Origin: an uncultured Cellvibrio sp.
Lineage (GTDB): Bacteria; Pseudomonadota; Gammaproteobacteria; Pseudomonadales; Cellvibrionaceae
NCBI GenBank assembly: GCA_937958105.1
Contig: CALFXJ010000013.1
Location: 62,001-126,000, forward strand
DNA: 64,000 nucleotides
Direction of reading: 5' to 3'
In this document: piece after piece, positions 53,812 through 63,269 of the stretch
How the letters are laid out: each line of letters begins with the position of its first letter
Position numbering within the stretch: the first letter of the stretch is position 1
The notes under the pieces: model-generated
What the model was told of the DNA's origin: nothing
Databases searched by the model: none
What the model saw: only the letters and a program-made list of their open reading frames with translations
Translations under genes and position numbers: made by a program

Positions 53812-54444
53812 ATGTTTAACGTGAATTCGTTACGTTCGTTCACGCTGGTTATGTTGTTGACCTTCAGCGCCCTGCTGTCTGCAGATGACAAAGGGCGTAT
53901 TCTGGTGTTGGGCGACAGTCTGAGTGCTGGTTATGGAATTGAACTCAAGCAAGGCTGGGTCAGCCTGATGGCTGACAAACTTGAAGAAAATTATCCTTAT
54001 CAGGTGATCAATGCCAGCGTCAGCGGTGAAACCAGTGGCGGTGGACTCGCGCGCTTACCCGCATTGCTGAAAGAGCACAAACCCGCTCTGGTTATTCTGG
54101 AGCTGGGAGGCAATGACGGACTGCGTGGTCACCCTGTGAACATCATGCAACAGCAACTGGAATCCATCATCAAGGAAAGTCAAGGTGCCGGGGCAGAAGT
54201 CCTGCTGCTGGGCATGCATATTCCCCCCAATTACGGCCAGCGCTATGCAGAGCGTTTTCATCAGGTTTATACACAGCTGGCAAAACAATACGAACTGGCT
54301 TTTGTGCCATTTTTTCTTGAAGGCGTAGCCACCGATCGTGAGCTGATGCAGCGGGATGGGATTCATCCAACTGCTGAAGCACAGCAGACCATGCTGGATA
54401 ATGTATGGGCAGTACTGGAGCCCTGGTTAAAACAGAACAGTTAA
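53812..54444 (+). CDS. tesA: Arylesterase / lysophospholipase TesA (GDSL family)
   Basis: A 210-residue periplasmic hydrolase of the SGNH group: signal peptide of about 23 residues, block I LVLGDSLSAGYG with nucleophile S36, the GETSGGG block, block III LGGNDGLRG and block V DGIHP. AGGA lies six bases before the ATG at 53812. The E. coli enzyme is thioesterase I/protease I/lysophospholipase L1. Its stop overlaps the recJ stop by four bases. Confidence 0.92.
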   Translation: MFNVNSLRSFTLVMLLTFSALLSADDKGRILVLGDSLSAGYGIELKQGWVSLMADKLEENYPYQVINASVSGETSGGGLARLPALLKEHKPALVILELGGNDGLRGHPVNIMQQQLESIIKESQGAGAEVLLLGMHIPPNYGQRYAERFHQVYTQLAKQYELAFVPFFLEGVATDRELMQRDGIHPTAEAQQTMLDNVWAVLEPWLKQNS

Positions 54445-56171
54445 CACGGCTCCAGATACTCAACCATCAGCTGTACGGTTTGCCGTCCACGATACTCATT
54501 GATATCCAGACGATAAGCCAGTCGTACCCGGCTGGCTTGCAAATCCGGCCAGCGCTGCAGGTCAACATTGAAGGCAATGGCGTCCAGCATTTGCTTACCG
54601 GCGGTATCAAGTGATAACACCATCTTCAGATGCTTTTCACCGACCAGTCGCTGTTGCACTAAAAAAAATTCACCGTCAAATAAAGGCTCTGGAAAATGCT
54701 GCCCCCAGGGACCCGCCTCCCGCAGCTGGCTTGCAATAAGCAAATTGAAGTCTTCGGGTGAAAGTTCACCATCACTGACCAGTACAGCTTTAAGATCGTC
54801 TTCAGACAGCTGACGGCGAACCTCTTCATCGAATGCCCGCGCAAATGCCGCAAAATCTTCCTGAGCCAGACTCATCCCTGCCGCCATGGCGTGGCCACCG
54901 AATTTTTTCAGCAGACCTGGGTGACGCGCAGCCACGGCATCCAGCGTGTCGCGAATGTGCAGACCGGGAATGGAGCGAGCCGATCCTTTTATCTGTCCTT
55001 CACCGGCATCGGCAAAAACAATCACCGGGCGGTGATAACGATCTTTAATTCGCGATGCCAGAATACCAATAACGCCCTGATGCCAGCTCTCATCAAACAG
55101 GCACAGCCCCCACGGTAGAGCATCACTGTCTTCCACCATCACGCTCTGCAACATCTGCAAGGCTTCTTTCTGCATACCGCTTTCGATAGCTTTTCTATCG
55201 CGGTTCAGCTCATCCAGCGAGAGGGCCATCTCCCGCGCCAGTGAAGGACTGTCGCACAACAGACACTGAATCCCCAGAGACATATCATCCAATCGCCCCG
55301 CCGCATTCAAGCGCGGCCCGATGATGAAACCGAGATCGCTGGCCACCAGTTTCTCCGGCGTCCGCCCGGCCACCTCCAGCAATGCGAGAATCCCGGGCCG
55401 TGCAGCACCGGCACGCATACGCTGGAGCCCCTGGGCCACCAGGATGCGGTTATTGTGATCCAGCGGGACCACATCGGCCACCGTGCCCAGCGCCACCAGA
55501 TCCAGAAAGCTGGCCATATTCGGTTCTGGAATACCGCTCTCGGCAAACCAGCCCAGCTGACGCAGCTCTGTTCGCAGTGCACTCATGACATAAAAAATCA
55601 CACCGACGCCCGCAAGGTTTTTGCTGGGAAAGGGACAGCCCGGCTGATTAGGATTAACAATTGCCTCAGCGTCCGGCAGTTCACTGCCCGGCAAATGGTG
55701 GTCGGTAACGATGACCGCTATGCCCAGATCGCGAGCGGCCTGTACACCTTCAATACTGGAAATCCCGTTATCAACGGTGATGATGACATCCGGTTGCTGT
55801 GCGGCTGCAACAGCTACTATCTCTGGCGTTAACCCATAGCCATATTCAAACCGGTTGGGCACCAGGAAATCCACGGAGGCCAGCCCCATCCCACGCAGTG
55901 CCAGGACGGCCAAGGCACAACTCGTTGCACCGTCAGCGTCAAAGTCTCCCACAATCATGACCCTGGCTTGCGCTACTACAGCGTCGGCAAGCAGGCTGAC
56001 GGCCTCAGATAAACCCTTGAAATTCGGCTTCTGTAGGAGCGCTAGATGATGTTGCAATTCTTCATCGCGCGTCACTCCACGTGCACCGTAAACCCGCTGC
56101 AGCAATAGCGGCAGTTGATTGTTGAACGAAGGCGGAGCGACGAGCTCGCGACGGCGAATAACTTTTTGCAT
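54441..56171 (-). CDS. recJ: Single-strand DNA exonuclease RecJ
   Basis: 5'-to-3' ssDNA exonuclease of recombination and mismatch repair. It has 576 residues. DHH-family motifs include MIVGDFDADGATSCALAVLA, VDNGISS, VTDHHLPG and the DHHA1 part with SARSIPGLHIRDTLDAV and GGHAMAAGMSL. It follows thrC with a terminator in between. Confidence 0.95.
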   Translation of the reverse strand: MQKVIRRRELVAPPSFNNQLPLLLQRVYGARGVTRDEELQHHLALLQKPNFKGLSEAVSLLADAVVAQARVMIVGDFDADGATSCALAVLALRGMGLASVDFLVPNRFEYGYGLTPEIVAVAAAQQPDVIITVDNGISSIEGVQAARDLGIAVIVTDHHLPGSELPDAEAIVNPNQPGCPFPSKNLAGVGVIFYVMSALRTELRQLGWFAESGIPEPNMASFLDLVALGTVADVVPLDHNNRILVAQGLQRMRAGAARPGILALLEVAGRTPEKLVASDLGFIIGPRLNAAGRLDDMSLGIQCLLCDSPSLAREMALSLDELNRDRKAIESGMQKEALQMLQSVMVEDSDALPWGLCLFDESWHQGVIGILASRIKDRYHRPVIVFADAGEGQIKGSARSIPGLHIRDTLDAVAARHPGLLKKFGGHAMAAGMSLAQEDFAAFARAFDEEVRRQLSEDDLKAVLVSDGELSPEDFNLLIASQLREAGPWGQHFPEPLFDGEFFLVQQRLVGEKHLKMVLSLDTAGKQMLDAIAFNVDLQRWPDLQASRVRLAYRLDINEYRGRQTVQLMVEYLEPC

Positions 56172-56198
56172 GAAAAATTCCGATAACGTTAAAAAACA

Positions 56199-56230
56199 AA
56201 ACGCTGCTTCAGTGACCCAAAGCAGCGTTT
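56199..56230 (-). terminator. Terminator after thrC
   Basis: AAACGCTGCTT (56199-56209) and AAGCAGCGTTT (56220-56230) form an 11-bp stem. On the minus strand TTTTGTTTTTT follows. It separates hom-thrC from recJ. Confidence 0.85.
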
Positions 56231-56252
56231 ATACGTTGAGCTACAAACAAAA

Positions 56253-57650
56253 TCAGCGGCGCAGGTTTGCCGCCATAAACTGCTGCACTTTTTCCAGATC
56301 CTGAGGCAACACGGTATAACGCTCTTCGCGCTCGAACAGATCAGCCATGTGATGCGGCAATGCAGGGTCTGCGGCCTGTCCCGCCTTACGTACAGCTTCC
56401 GGGAATTTTGCCGGATGAGCAGTAGCCAGACAGATCATCGGGATATCCTGCCGCCGGCGGGTTTGCCGGGCAGCTTCTACACCAATGGCAGTGTGAGGAT
56501 CCAGCAGATACTCGCACTGATCAAAGACCTCATTGATGACTTTGATAGTAGTGTCGTCACTGACGCGATAGCTGCTGAACAACTCGCGGGCACGCCCTAA
56601 CGCTGTCTCACTCAGGGTCATGGAGCCGGATTTGAAGTTCTCCATCAATTGACGGATCGCATCGCCGTTGCGGTCGTACAGGTCAAACAGCATCCGCTCA
56701 AAGTTACTCGAGACCATGATATCCATGCTCGGCGATAACGTGTGCTGGAGCTGATGCTTACTGTGGTCATTGCTGCTGATACAGCGATGCAGAATATCGT
56801 TGCTGTTGGTCGCAATCACCAGTTGGTCGATGGGGAGCCCCATACGTTTGGCGAGGTAACCGGCAAAGATATCTCCGAAGTTACCGGTAGGCACAGAGAA
56901 TGATACCGGACGGTGGGGCGCGCCCAGGGCAAGCGCTGCATAAAAGTAATAAACGATCTGAGCCATGATCCGCGCCCAGTTGATCGAGTTAACCGCTACC
57001 AGCTGGCGACCGTCAGGCAGGAAGGATTGATCACCAAAACTGGCCTTAACCATGTTCTGACAATCATCAAAGTTACCCTCAAGGGCGATATTGTGCACGT
57101 TGGCTTCCAGAACTGTCGTCATCTGGCGACGCTGAACGTTAGAGACACGATTGTGCGGATGAAGAATAAAGATATCGATGTTATCGCAACGACGGCAGCC
57201 TTCGATTGCAGCAGATCCGGTATCACCGGAGGTCGCACCCATCACCACAACTTTCTGATTACGTTTTTTAAGCAGATGATCCAGCAGGTGACCAAGAAAC
57301 TGCAACGCGAAGTCTTTGAATGCCAACGTCGGGCCCTGGAACAACTCCAGAACCCATTCGTTATGACCGGTCTGCACCAAAGGAGCAATCGCATCGTGAC
57401 GGAACGTGCTGTATGAAGACACGATGATTTGTTTCAGCTCATCATCCGACAGTGCGCCGGCAACAAACGGACTGATTACCTTGAATGCCAGCTCCTGATA
57501 AGACAGACCTGCCCAGGATGCGATTTCTTCTGAAGAAAAAGTCGGCAGGGTCTCTGGAACATAAAGGCCGCCATCGGGTGCCAGACCGGTAAGAACCACT
57601 TCTTCAAATGTCAGCGCCGGTGCCTGACCGCGAGTACTGATATATTTCAC
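56253..57650 (-). CDS. thrC: Threonine synthase
   Basis: PLP enzyme that converts O-phosphohomoserine to threonine. It has 465 residues and a GTG start (MKYISTRGQAPALTFEEVVL). The PLP lysine is in PTLAFKDFALQFLG, with GATSGDTGSAAIEG and SVPTGNFGDIFAGYLA. It follows hom by 27 bases. Confidence 0.95.
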   Translation of the reverse strand: MKYISTRGQAPALTFEEVVLTGLAPDGGLYVPETLPTFSSEEIASWAGLSYQELAFKVISPFVAGALSDDELKQIIVSSYSTFRHDAIAPLVQTGHNEWVLELFQGPTLAFKDFALQFLGHLLDHLLKKRNQKVVVMGATSGDTGSAAIEGCRRCDNIDIFILHPHNRVSNVQRRQMTTVLEANVHNIALEGNFDDCQNMVKASFGDQSFLPDGRQLVAVNSINWARIMAQIVYYFYAALALGAPHRPVSFSVPTGNFGDIFAGYLAKRMGLPIDQLVIATNSNDILHRCISSNDHSKHQLQHTLSPSMDIMVSSNFERMLFDLYDRNGDAIRQLMENFKSGSMTLSETALGRARELFSSYRVSDDTTIKVINEVFDQCEYLLDPHTAIGVEAARQTRRRQDIPMICLATAHPAKFPEAVRKAGQAADPALPHHMADLFEREERYTVLPQDLEKVQQFMAANLRR

Positions 57651-57677
57651 GCTAATAACCTGTGCTAGATTGATAAT

Positions 57678-58982
57678 TTATTTCAAAGATTCCATGCGGA
57701 TGCGGGTAACCGGCGCAGTGATTGAATCCAGAGTTTCAATCGTTGTAATGGCAGCTACGATATGTTTTTCCAGCGCACGATTGGTCAACAGAATCAAAGG
57801 TACGGTTTCCTCATCGTCTTTGGCTTCTTTCTGGATCAGCGCTTCAATGCTGATGCCGGAATCGCTGAGAATCTGGGCCACCTTCGACAGGACACCCGGC
57901 TTATCCAGTACTGACATCCGCAGGTAGTAAGCTGTTTCCACCTCTTCAATAGGCAGTATCGCCTTGTCCCGCAGGTTCTCCTGCTGGAAGCCAAGGTAAG
58001 GCACACGGTGTTCAGGGTTTGCCGTCAGGGTCCGGGCGACATCCACGATATCTGCAATCACAGCAGACGCCGTTGGTTCAGCCCCGGCGCCGGCACCGTA
58101 ATAAAGAGTCGGCCCCACTGCATCGCCTTTAACGACAATCGCATTCATCACCCCGTCCACATTCGCGATCAGGCGTTTCTCAGGGATCAGCGTTGGGTGT
58201 ACGCGCAGCTCAATACCATTCGAACTGCGACGGGCAATACCCAGATGCTTGATCCGGTATCCGAGCTCCTCTGCATAAGTAACGTCCTGCGGAGAAATAC
58301 GGGTAATGCCTTCGGTGAATACCTTGTCAAACTGTAAGGGGATACCGAACGCCAGCGATGCCAGAATGACCAGTTTATGTGCTGCATCAATACCTTCCAC
58401 GTCGAAGGTAGGATCTGCTTCTGCATAACCCAGCGCCTGGGCTTCTTTTAAAACATCGTCAAACGCGCGACCTTTGTCACGCATCTCGGTAAGAATAAAG
58501 TTGCCTGTTCCATTGATGATGCCCGCCAGCCATTCAATCTTGTTGGCTGACAAGCCTTCGCGTATCGCCTTGATGATAGGGATACCACCAGCCACGGCAG
58601 CTTCAAAGGCTACAGTAACGCCTTTGGCATTGGCGGCGGTAAAGATTTCATTGCCGTGATGGGCTATCAGCGCTTTGTTGGCAGTAACAACATGTTTGCC
58701 ATTGGCGATGGCCCGCATAACCAGGTCCTTCGCCACCGTCGTACCGCCAATCAGCTCAACCAGAATGTCGATTTCCGGGTTATCTGCGACCGCAAAGATA
58801 TCGCGCGTTACGTTAAATGAAGCAGTGTCGCAGTTAGGGTTATCGCGGCGGGCGGCAATCTGGGCAATAGTAATATCACAACCGGCTCGGGCATTAATAA
58901 CGCGCCCATTGCGCGTCAAAACGTTAACGGTGCCACTGCCTACGGTACCAAGACCGCAGATACCTACTTTGACCGGTTTCAA
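57678..58982 (-). CDS. hom: Homoserine dehydrogenase
   Basis: Reduces aspartate semialdehyde to homoserine. A TTG start at 58982 gives M-KPVKVGICGLGTVGSG, which matches pseudomonad Hom, with AGGGGA upstream; the product is 434 residues. Earlier in-frame starts would add 30 residues unlike the family. The NAD-binding domain is GLGTVGSG, the catalytic region has GIINGTGNFILTEM and EGIDAAHKLVILASLAF, and a C-terminal ACT domain (about 350-430) should give threonine feedback. Confidence 0.93.
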   Translation of the reverse strand: MKPVKVGICGLGTVGSGTVNVLTRNGRVINARAGCDITIAQIAARRDNPNCDTASFNVTRDIFAVADNPEIDILVELIGGTTVAKDLVMRAIANGKHVVTANKALIAHHGNEIFTAANAKGVTVAFEAAVAGGIPIIKAIREGLSANKIEWLAGIINGTGNFILTEMRDKGRAFDDVLKEAQALGYAEADPTFDVEGIDAAHKLVILASLAFGIPLQFDKVFTEGITRISPQDVTYAEELGYRIKHLGIARRSSNGIELRVHPTLIPEKRLIANVDGVMNAIVVKGDAVGPTLYYGAGAGAEPTASAVIADIVDVARTLTANPEHRVPYLGFQQENLRDKAILPIEEVETAYYLRMSVLDKPGVLSKVAQILSDSGISIEALIQKEAKDDEETVPLILLTNRALEKHIVAAITTIETLDSITAPVTRIRMESLK

Positions 58983-59139
58983 GATGGTGTCCCCTGCGAA
59001 ATGAGATTGAACAGAAAAGCGCTCAACAGAGCAAAAGACGGCAACCTTACTGAGCTGTATCGAGCGTGTCAATCAGCCGATGGAAATCGTCCCGCCTTGC
59101 CGGCAGGCAAAGCGGGAGAAGCTTGCGGAGAGGGAAGAA

Positions 59140-59937
59140 TTAAATACCCAGAGCCTGTGCCATCTGCTCCGGCGGCATGTAACCCGGCATCAGACGACCA
59201 TCAGGGAACCACACAGCCGGCGTACCGCTGACACCGACTTCACCACCCAGCTTGAAGTCGGCCGCTACTGGGTTTTTGTCGCACTTGGCTGGCGTTACTG
59301 GTTGATCATTCTTGAGGGCAGTCAGGGCACCCTGCTGATCCTTGGAACACCAGGCTGTAATCAGCTTGTCTGCCGAAGCACTGGGAATACCTGCACGAGG
59401 ATAGGCCAGATAACGGATTTCAATACCCAGATCGTTATAACCGGGCTTTTTCTGGCCCTGGTCGTCGTAGGTATGAATCTGGCGATGTAACAGACGACAA
59501 TAGCCACAATCTATGTCAGTAAATACGTAGACCACGGCCTTGGTCTTTTCTTTGGGCTTGAAGATGATCGCGTCTTTTGGATTAACCTTTGCCAACAGGC
59601 GCTTACGCTCCTCCACGACATAAGGGTCTTCAAATCGGGAGAAGCCATTTGTGTCGATGGAAAATATCTCGCCGGCAATAAACTTATCACCTTCAGGCGT
59701 TACATATAGGGTAGGACCACCAGTGATCTGCACCTGATATAAACCATCAATGGGTGCCGGCCGGGGTTCGCCAAACTGGATCTCGGGACGCGCCTGCTTT
59801 AAACGCTCGCTGATGATTTTTTCAGGAGACTTACGTGAAACCGCTCCAGCACCACTGGCTCCTTCAGCCATGGACAGCACAGGAACAGAGAGCAAGGCCC
59901 CAGCACCTAACAGGCCGATAATCGTTTTTCTAATCAT
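59140..59937 (-). CDS. dsbC: Thiol:disulfide interchange protein DsbC
   Basis: Periplasmic disulfide isomerase. It has a signal peptide of about 24 residues, a dimerisation domain (about 30-95) and a thioredoxin-like domain with CGYC (C144, C147) and cis-proline SGTPAVWF. A second cysteine pair includes C194 and C218 in the C-terminal domain. I use the ATG at 59937, since AGGA is seven bases before it; the first ATG is two codons upstream. It lies between xerD and hom. Confidence 0.94.
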   Translation of the reverse strand: MIRKTIIGLLGAGALLSVPVLSMAEGASGAGAVSRKSPEKIISERLKQARPEIQFGEPRPAPIDGLYQVQITGGPTLYVTPEGDKFIAGEIFSIDTNGFSRFEDPYVVEERKRLLAKVNPKDAIIFKPKEKTKAVVYVFTDIDCGYCRLLHRQIHTYDDQGQKKPGYNDLGIEIRYLAYPRAGIPSASADKLITAWCSKDQQGALTALKNDQPVTPAKCDKNPVAADFKLGGEVGVSGTPAVWFPDGRLMPGYMPPEQMAQALGI

Positions 59938-59994
59938 AATCATGTCCTAAATTGCGGCTAAGAAATCTCGAAGTTTGCAATTGCTTGTTTATTA

Positions 59995-60888
59995 TTAACC
60001 CCGGGGGTGATGCTCAGCGTGCTGGGCTTTCATCCGGGTACGCGCTACGTGAGTATATATCTGCGTTGTCGACAAATCGCTATGTCCCAGCAGCAACTGC
60101 ACAACCCGTAGATCCGCACCATGATTCAGAAGATGCGTAGCGAAGGCATGACGCAGAGTGTGAGGCGATAGGGGCTTATCGATCCCCGCCACCTGTGCCC
60201 AATGCTTGATCCGATACCAGAAGGTCTGGCGCGTCATCGGCTGCGCGCGCGCGCTAGGAAAGACTATCTCATCGGGACAATTATGCAACAACACAGGTCT
60301 CGCTTCTCGCAAATATCGGGTCAGCCAGGCGGCAGCTTCCTCCCCCATAGGAATCAACCGCTCCTTACTGCCCTTCCCCAGAACCCGCACCACATTCTGG
60401 CGCAGATTGATCTGGGACATCTGCAGACTGACCAGCTCGGTCACCCTCAGACCACAGGCATACAGCAGCTCCAGCATGGTCCGGTCCCGCAGCCCTAACG
60501 GGTCATCCAGCAGGGGCGCGGCAAGGAGACTCTCTACATCACTCTCGGTCAGGGATTTTGGCAGTGCACGCGGAAGTTTGGGATTTTCCACTAACGCCAG
60601 TGGATTCTCCGCAACCGCCCCTTCGCGCAACTGATATCGATAAAAGCCTCTCACGCAGGACAGGAACCTGGCGGTTGATCGACTGGATAGTTTCTGTTCA
60701 TGGCGATGAGCCAGATAGCGCAACAACATATGTGAATCAACAGCCAGAAGGCTGCCGTTGTTTTCACCCAGCCACTGCGCGAAAGCTGTTAAGTCAGCAC
60801 GGTACGACTCCAATGTATTCTGACTTAACCCCTTCTCCATCCAGATCGCATCCAGATAATGCTCAAGCAGCACAATATCATCGTTCAC
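59995..60888 (-). CDS. xerD: Site-specific tyrosine recombinase XerD
   Basis: With XerC it resolves chromosome dimers at dif. It has 297 residues, an N-terminal core-binding SAM-like domain (1-100) and a catalytic domain with R148, K172, H243, R246, H269 and Y278 (HTLRHAFATHLLNHGADLR, GHSDLSTTQIYTHV). GTG start. It is the first gene of xerD-dsbC-hom-thrC, a conserved pseudomonad order. Confidence 0.95.
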   Translation of the reverse strand: MNDDIVLLEHYLDAIWMEKGLSQNTLESYRADLTAFAQWLGENNGSLLAVDSHMLLRYLAHRHEQKLSSRSTARFLSCVRGFYRYQLREGAVAENPLALVENPKLPRALPKSLTESDVESLLAAPLLDDPLGLRDRTMLELLYACGLRVTELVSLQMSQINLRQNVVRVLGKGSKERLIPMGEEAAAWLTRYLREARPVLLHNCPDEIVFPSARAQPMTRQTFWYRIKHWAQVAGIDKPLSPHTLRHAFATHLLNHGADLRVVQLLLGHSDLSTTQIYTHVARTRMKAQHAEHHPRG

Positions 60889-60984
60889 GGCATTACGGCC
60901 TTATCAGTTCCGGCTAAAGATCAGACCTATTATTGCCAGCAGCTAGGACAAACGGCAACCGGATAAATTCACCAACCAGAAACG

Positions 60985-61018
60985 AAAAAGCCGGAGCAGT
61001 TTCCTGCTCCGGCTTTTT
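60985..61018. terminator. Terminator downstream of rplS
   Basis: AAAAAGCCGGAGCAG (60985-60999) and CTGCTCCGGCTTTTT (61004-61018) make a 15-bp stem with a TTTC loop and a T-run on each strand. It ends the rpsP-rimM-trmD-rplS operon. Confidence 0.93.
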
Positions 61019-61050
61019 TGTTTCTGGGTACTTGATACACCAGATATGTA

Positions 61051-61407
61051 TTACACCAGCTTCTCTTTAATACGAGCAGCCTTACCAGTAAGGTCACGCA
61101 AGTAGTACAGTTTGGCTTGACGCACGTCGCCGCGACGCTTCAGGATCACGCTGTCAACCTGCGGGCTGTGAGTCTGGAAAGTACGCTCAACGCCTACACC
61201 GTGAGAAATCTTGCGCACGGTGAAAGCAGAGTTGAGGCCACGATTACGCTTGGCAATCACAACGCCTTCAAATGCCTGCAGACGCTCACGGTTACCTTCT
61301 TTAACTTTTACTTGAACAACAACAGTATCACCGGGAGAAAATTCGGTGACTTCTTTTTTCAGTTGTTCGTTTTCCAAAGCCTGGATAATCGGGTTCTTGC
61401 TACTCAT
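61051..61407 (-). CDS. rplS: 50S ribosomal protein L19
   Basis: A 118-residue ribosomal protein with FSPGDTVVVQVKVKEGNRER, RLQAFEGVVIAKRNRGL and FTVRKISHGVGVERTF. AGGAG lies before the ATG. Last gene of the rpsP-rimM-trmD-rplS operon, in its standard order. Confidence 0.97.
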   Translation of the reverse strand: MSSKNPIIQALENEQLKKEVTEFSPGDTVVVQVKVKEGNRERLQAFEGVVIAKRNRGLNSAFTVRKISHGVGVERTFQTHSPQVDSVILKRRGDVRQAKLYYLRDLTGKAARIKEKLV

Positions 61408-61440
61408 TTGTATTGCTCCTAAGAGTCTGTAGCTTCACAG

Positions 61441-62265
61441 CTAGAGTTTGTTGTCTTCGAGGTCCCGACGAAAGTCCGTCAGCAGCGCCTGCTGCTCCCC
61501 GGTTAATGTTGTTGCCTGCAATAAATCTGGCCGTTTCAGCCAGGTTCGCCCCAGCGCCTGCTTAAGACGCCAGCGCCGAATCTCTTCGTGGTTACCGGAC
61601 AGTAATACATCCGGCACCCGCATATCTTCATATACTTCCGGACGGGTATAGTGCGGGCAGTCCAGCAAGCCGTCCGTAAAGGAATCCTGTTCGGCCGACT
61701 GAGCGTGATTCAAAGCCCCCGGTATCAACCGGGTCACTGCATCAATCAGAACCATGGCCGGCAGCTCACCGCCACTGACGACGTAATCCCCGATGGACCA
61801 CTCTTCGTCCACCATCATCTGGATCAGCCGTTCATCAATACCTTCGTAGCGTCCGGCAATCAAAACCATATTTGGGTAACGCGCTAACTCCGTTACCCCT
61901 TTCTGGTTCAGGGGCCGCCCCTGGGGTGAGAGATAAATAACTTTACTCTCACTGCCAGCCCAGGCCTTAGCGGCTTCGATAGCGTCCCGCAAAGGCTGAA
62001 TCATCATCACCATACCGGGACCGCCTCCGTAGGGGCGATCATCTACTGTACTGTGACGATCCGATGTAAAGTCCCGCGGATTCCAGCAGTTGATTGAAAT
62101 CAGCTGTTGCTTTACCGCTCTGGCTGTAATGCCGTGCCGGGTAATAGCATCGAACATCTCTGGAAAAAGCGTGATGACAGCTATTTTCAGCGGAACCACC
62201 CCACCTGCGTGCTCGGTTGGATGATCCTCGGTCGAGATAGAAGGCTGCTGTTCAAGGTGCACCAC
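61441..62265 (-). CDS. trmD: tRNA (guanine-N1)-methyltransferase TrmD
   Basis: Methylates G37 of tRNAs read at position 1. It has 274 residues including about 24 N-terminal residues before the family core, which begins LKIAVITLFPEMFDAI. The knot region has IAGRYEGIDERLI, and EWSIGDYVVSGGELPAMVLID. The GTG at 62265 is used, with GAGGG close by; a later GTG would remove the extra N terminus. It follows rimM by 15 bases. Confidence 0.93.
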   Translation of the reverse strand: MVHLEQQPSISTEDHPTEHAGGVVPLKIAVITLFPEMFDAITRHGITARAVKQQLISINCWNPRDFTSDRHSTVDDRPYGGGPGMVMMIQPLRDAIEAAKAWAGSESKVIYLSPQGRPLNQKGVTELARYPNMVLIAGRYEGIDERLIQMMVDEEWSIGDYVVSGGELPAMVLIDAVTRLIPGALNHAQSAEQDSFTDGLLDCPHYTRPEVYEDMRVPDVLLSGNHEEIRRWRLKQALGRTWLKRPDLLQATTLTGEQQALLTDFRRDLEDNKL

Positions 62266-62280
62266 ACAACCCTCTGCTCA

Positions 62281-62823
62281 CTAAAACTCCGGATCCCAAT
62301 CCACCTGCATTTCCCGGGTCCTTAGATCGACCCTGAGAATAAACTGATCGGGCACATAAGGGATCAAGCGCTCGCGCTGATCAATGCTCTGGTCATCGGG
62401 CTGAACAACCAGAACGTCATTTGCACCGGTTTCCAACAGCTTGCTTACCCGCCCCAACCGCTGGGACATACCACCATAGGTGGTGATGACCGCCAGTCCT
62501 TCCAGTTGACTCCAGTAATACTCACCTTCGTCGAGTTCCGGCAACTGGCTGCGGTCCACAGCGATATCAATTTTCGTGATCAGCATTGCCTGGTCACGAT
62601 CATCGACACCTTTGATATGAGCGACAAACCCCTTGCCGTGCGGACGAGCTTCATCAACCTCGACCTGCTTAACACCGTGGGGGGTTTTCAACCACCAAGG
62701 GTTATAAGCAAATACATCTTCGGCAATCTCGGTGTAAGAGTGGATCTTCACCCAGCCTTTAACACCATAAACTGCCGTAATACGCCCAATATTGACTAAA
62801 TCCAATGATTTAACATCGCTCAT
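62281..62823 (-). CDS. rimM: Ribosome maturation factor RimM
   Basis: Assists 30S head assembly via S19. The 180-residue product begins with ATG at 62823 (MSDVKSLDLVNIGRITAVYG). It has the RimM N-terminal beta-barrel (VKGWVKIHSYTE) and a PRC-barrel part with EYYWSQLEGLAVITTYG. It lies between rpsP and trmD. Confidence 0.94.
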   Translation of the reverse strand: MSDVKSLDLVNIGRITAVYGVKGWVKIHSYTEIAEDVFAYNPWWLKTPHGVKQVEVDEARPHGKGFVAHIKGVDDRDQAMLITKIDIAVDRSQLPELDEGEYYWSQLEGLAVITTYGGMSQRLGRVSKLLETGANDVLVVQPDDQSIDQRERLIPYVPDQFILRVDLRTREMQVDWDPEF

Positions 62824-62837
62824 CGGGCGCAAGCAGC

Positions 62838-63086
62838 TTAGGCAGCTTTTTTGCTGTCTTTAATCAGCTGAGCTACACGCTCGCTCATCTGGGCGCCTTG
62901 AGCCAGCCAGTGTTCGAGACGCTCAGTGTTAACACGGAGACGCTCTTCCTGACCACGAGCAACGGGGTTGAAAAAGCCCACACGCTCAATAAACCGGCCA
63001 TTACGGGCGCTGCGGCTGTTGGTTACAGTCAGATGATAAAACGGACGTGCTTTGGAACCGCCACGAGACAGACGAATAGTTACCAT
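62838..63086 (-). CDS. rpsP: 30S ribosomal protein S16
   Basis: An 82-residue ribosomal protein; ATG at 63086 gives MVTIRLSRGGSKARPFYHL. A longer reading would start 24 codons earlier without family match. It is the first gene of the rpsP-rimM-trmD-rplS operon. AGGAAGA lies upstream. Confidence 0.96.
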   Translation of the reverse strand: MVTIRLSRGGSKARPFYHLTVTNSRSARNGRFIERVGFFNPVARGQEERLRVNTERLEHWLAQGAQMSERVAQLIKDSKKAA

Positions 63087-63180
63087 TGAGGTCTTCTTCC
63101 TGTTAGAAAAATTCAGTACCGATCTAGGCGGTACCTTGGTTAAAAGTGTCATGGGCACGGAGTGCCACGAAAGGCGCGGT

Positions 63181-63209
63181 ATTCTAAGGGAAAGGATCAG
63201 CTTTGTATA
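63181..63209 (-). promoter_or_regulatory. Possible promoter of rpsP operon
   Basis: On the minus strand TATACA (complement 63204-63209), a 17-base spacer and TAGAAT (complement 63181-63186). The -10 is good and the -35 fair. GCGCC-rich bases follow, typical of ribosomal promoters. Confidence 0.5.
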
Positions 63210-63269
63210 GCCTGGGGAACAGCCGCGGGCAACCTATCGCTGCCCGCGCCATCCGTACCTGGAAAACCG

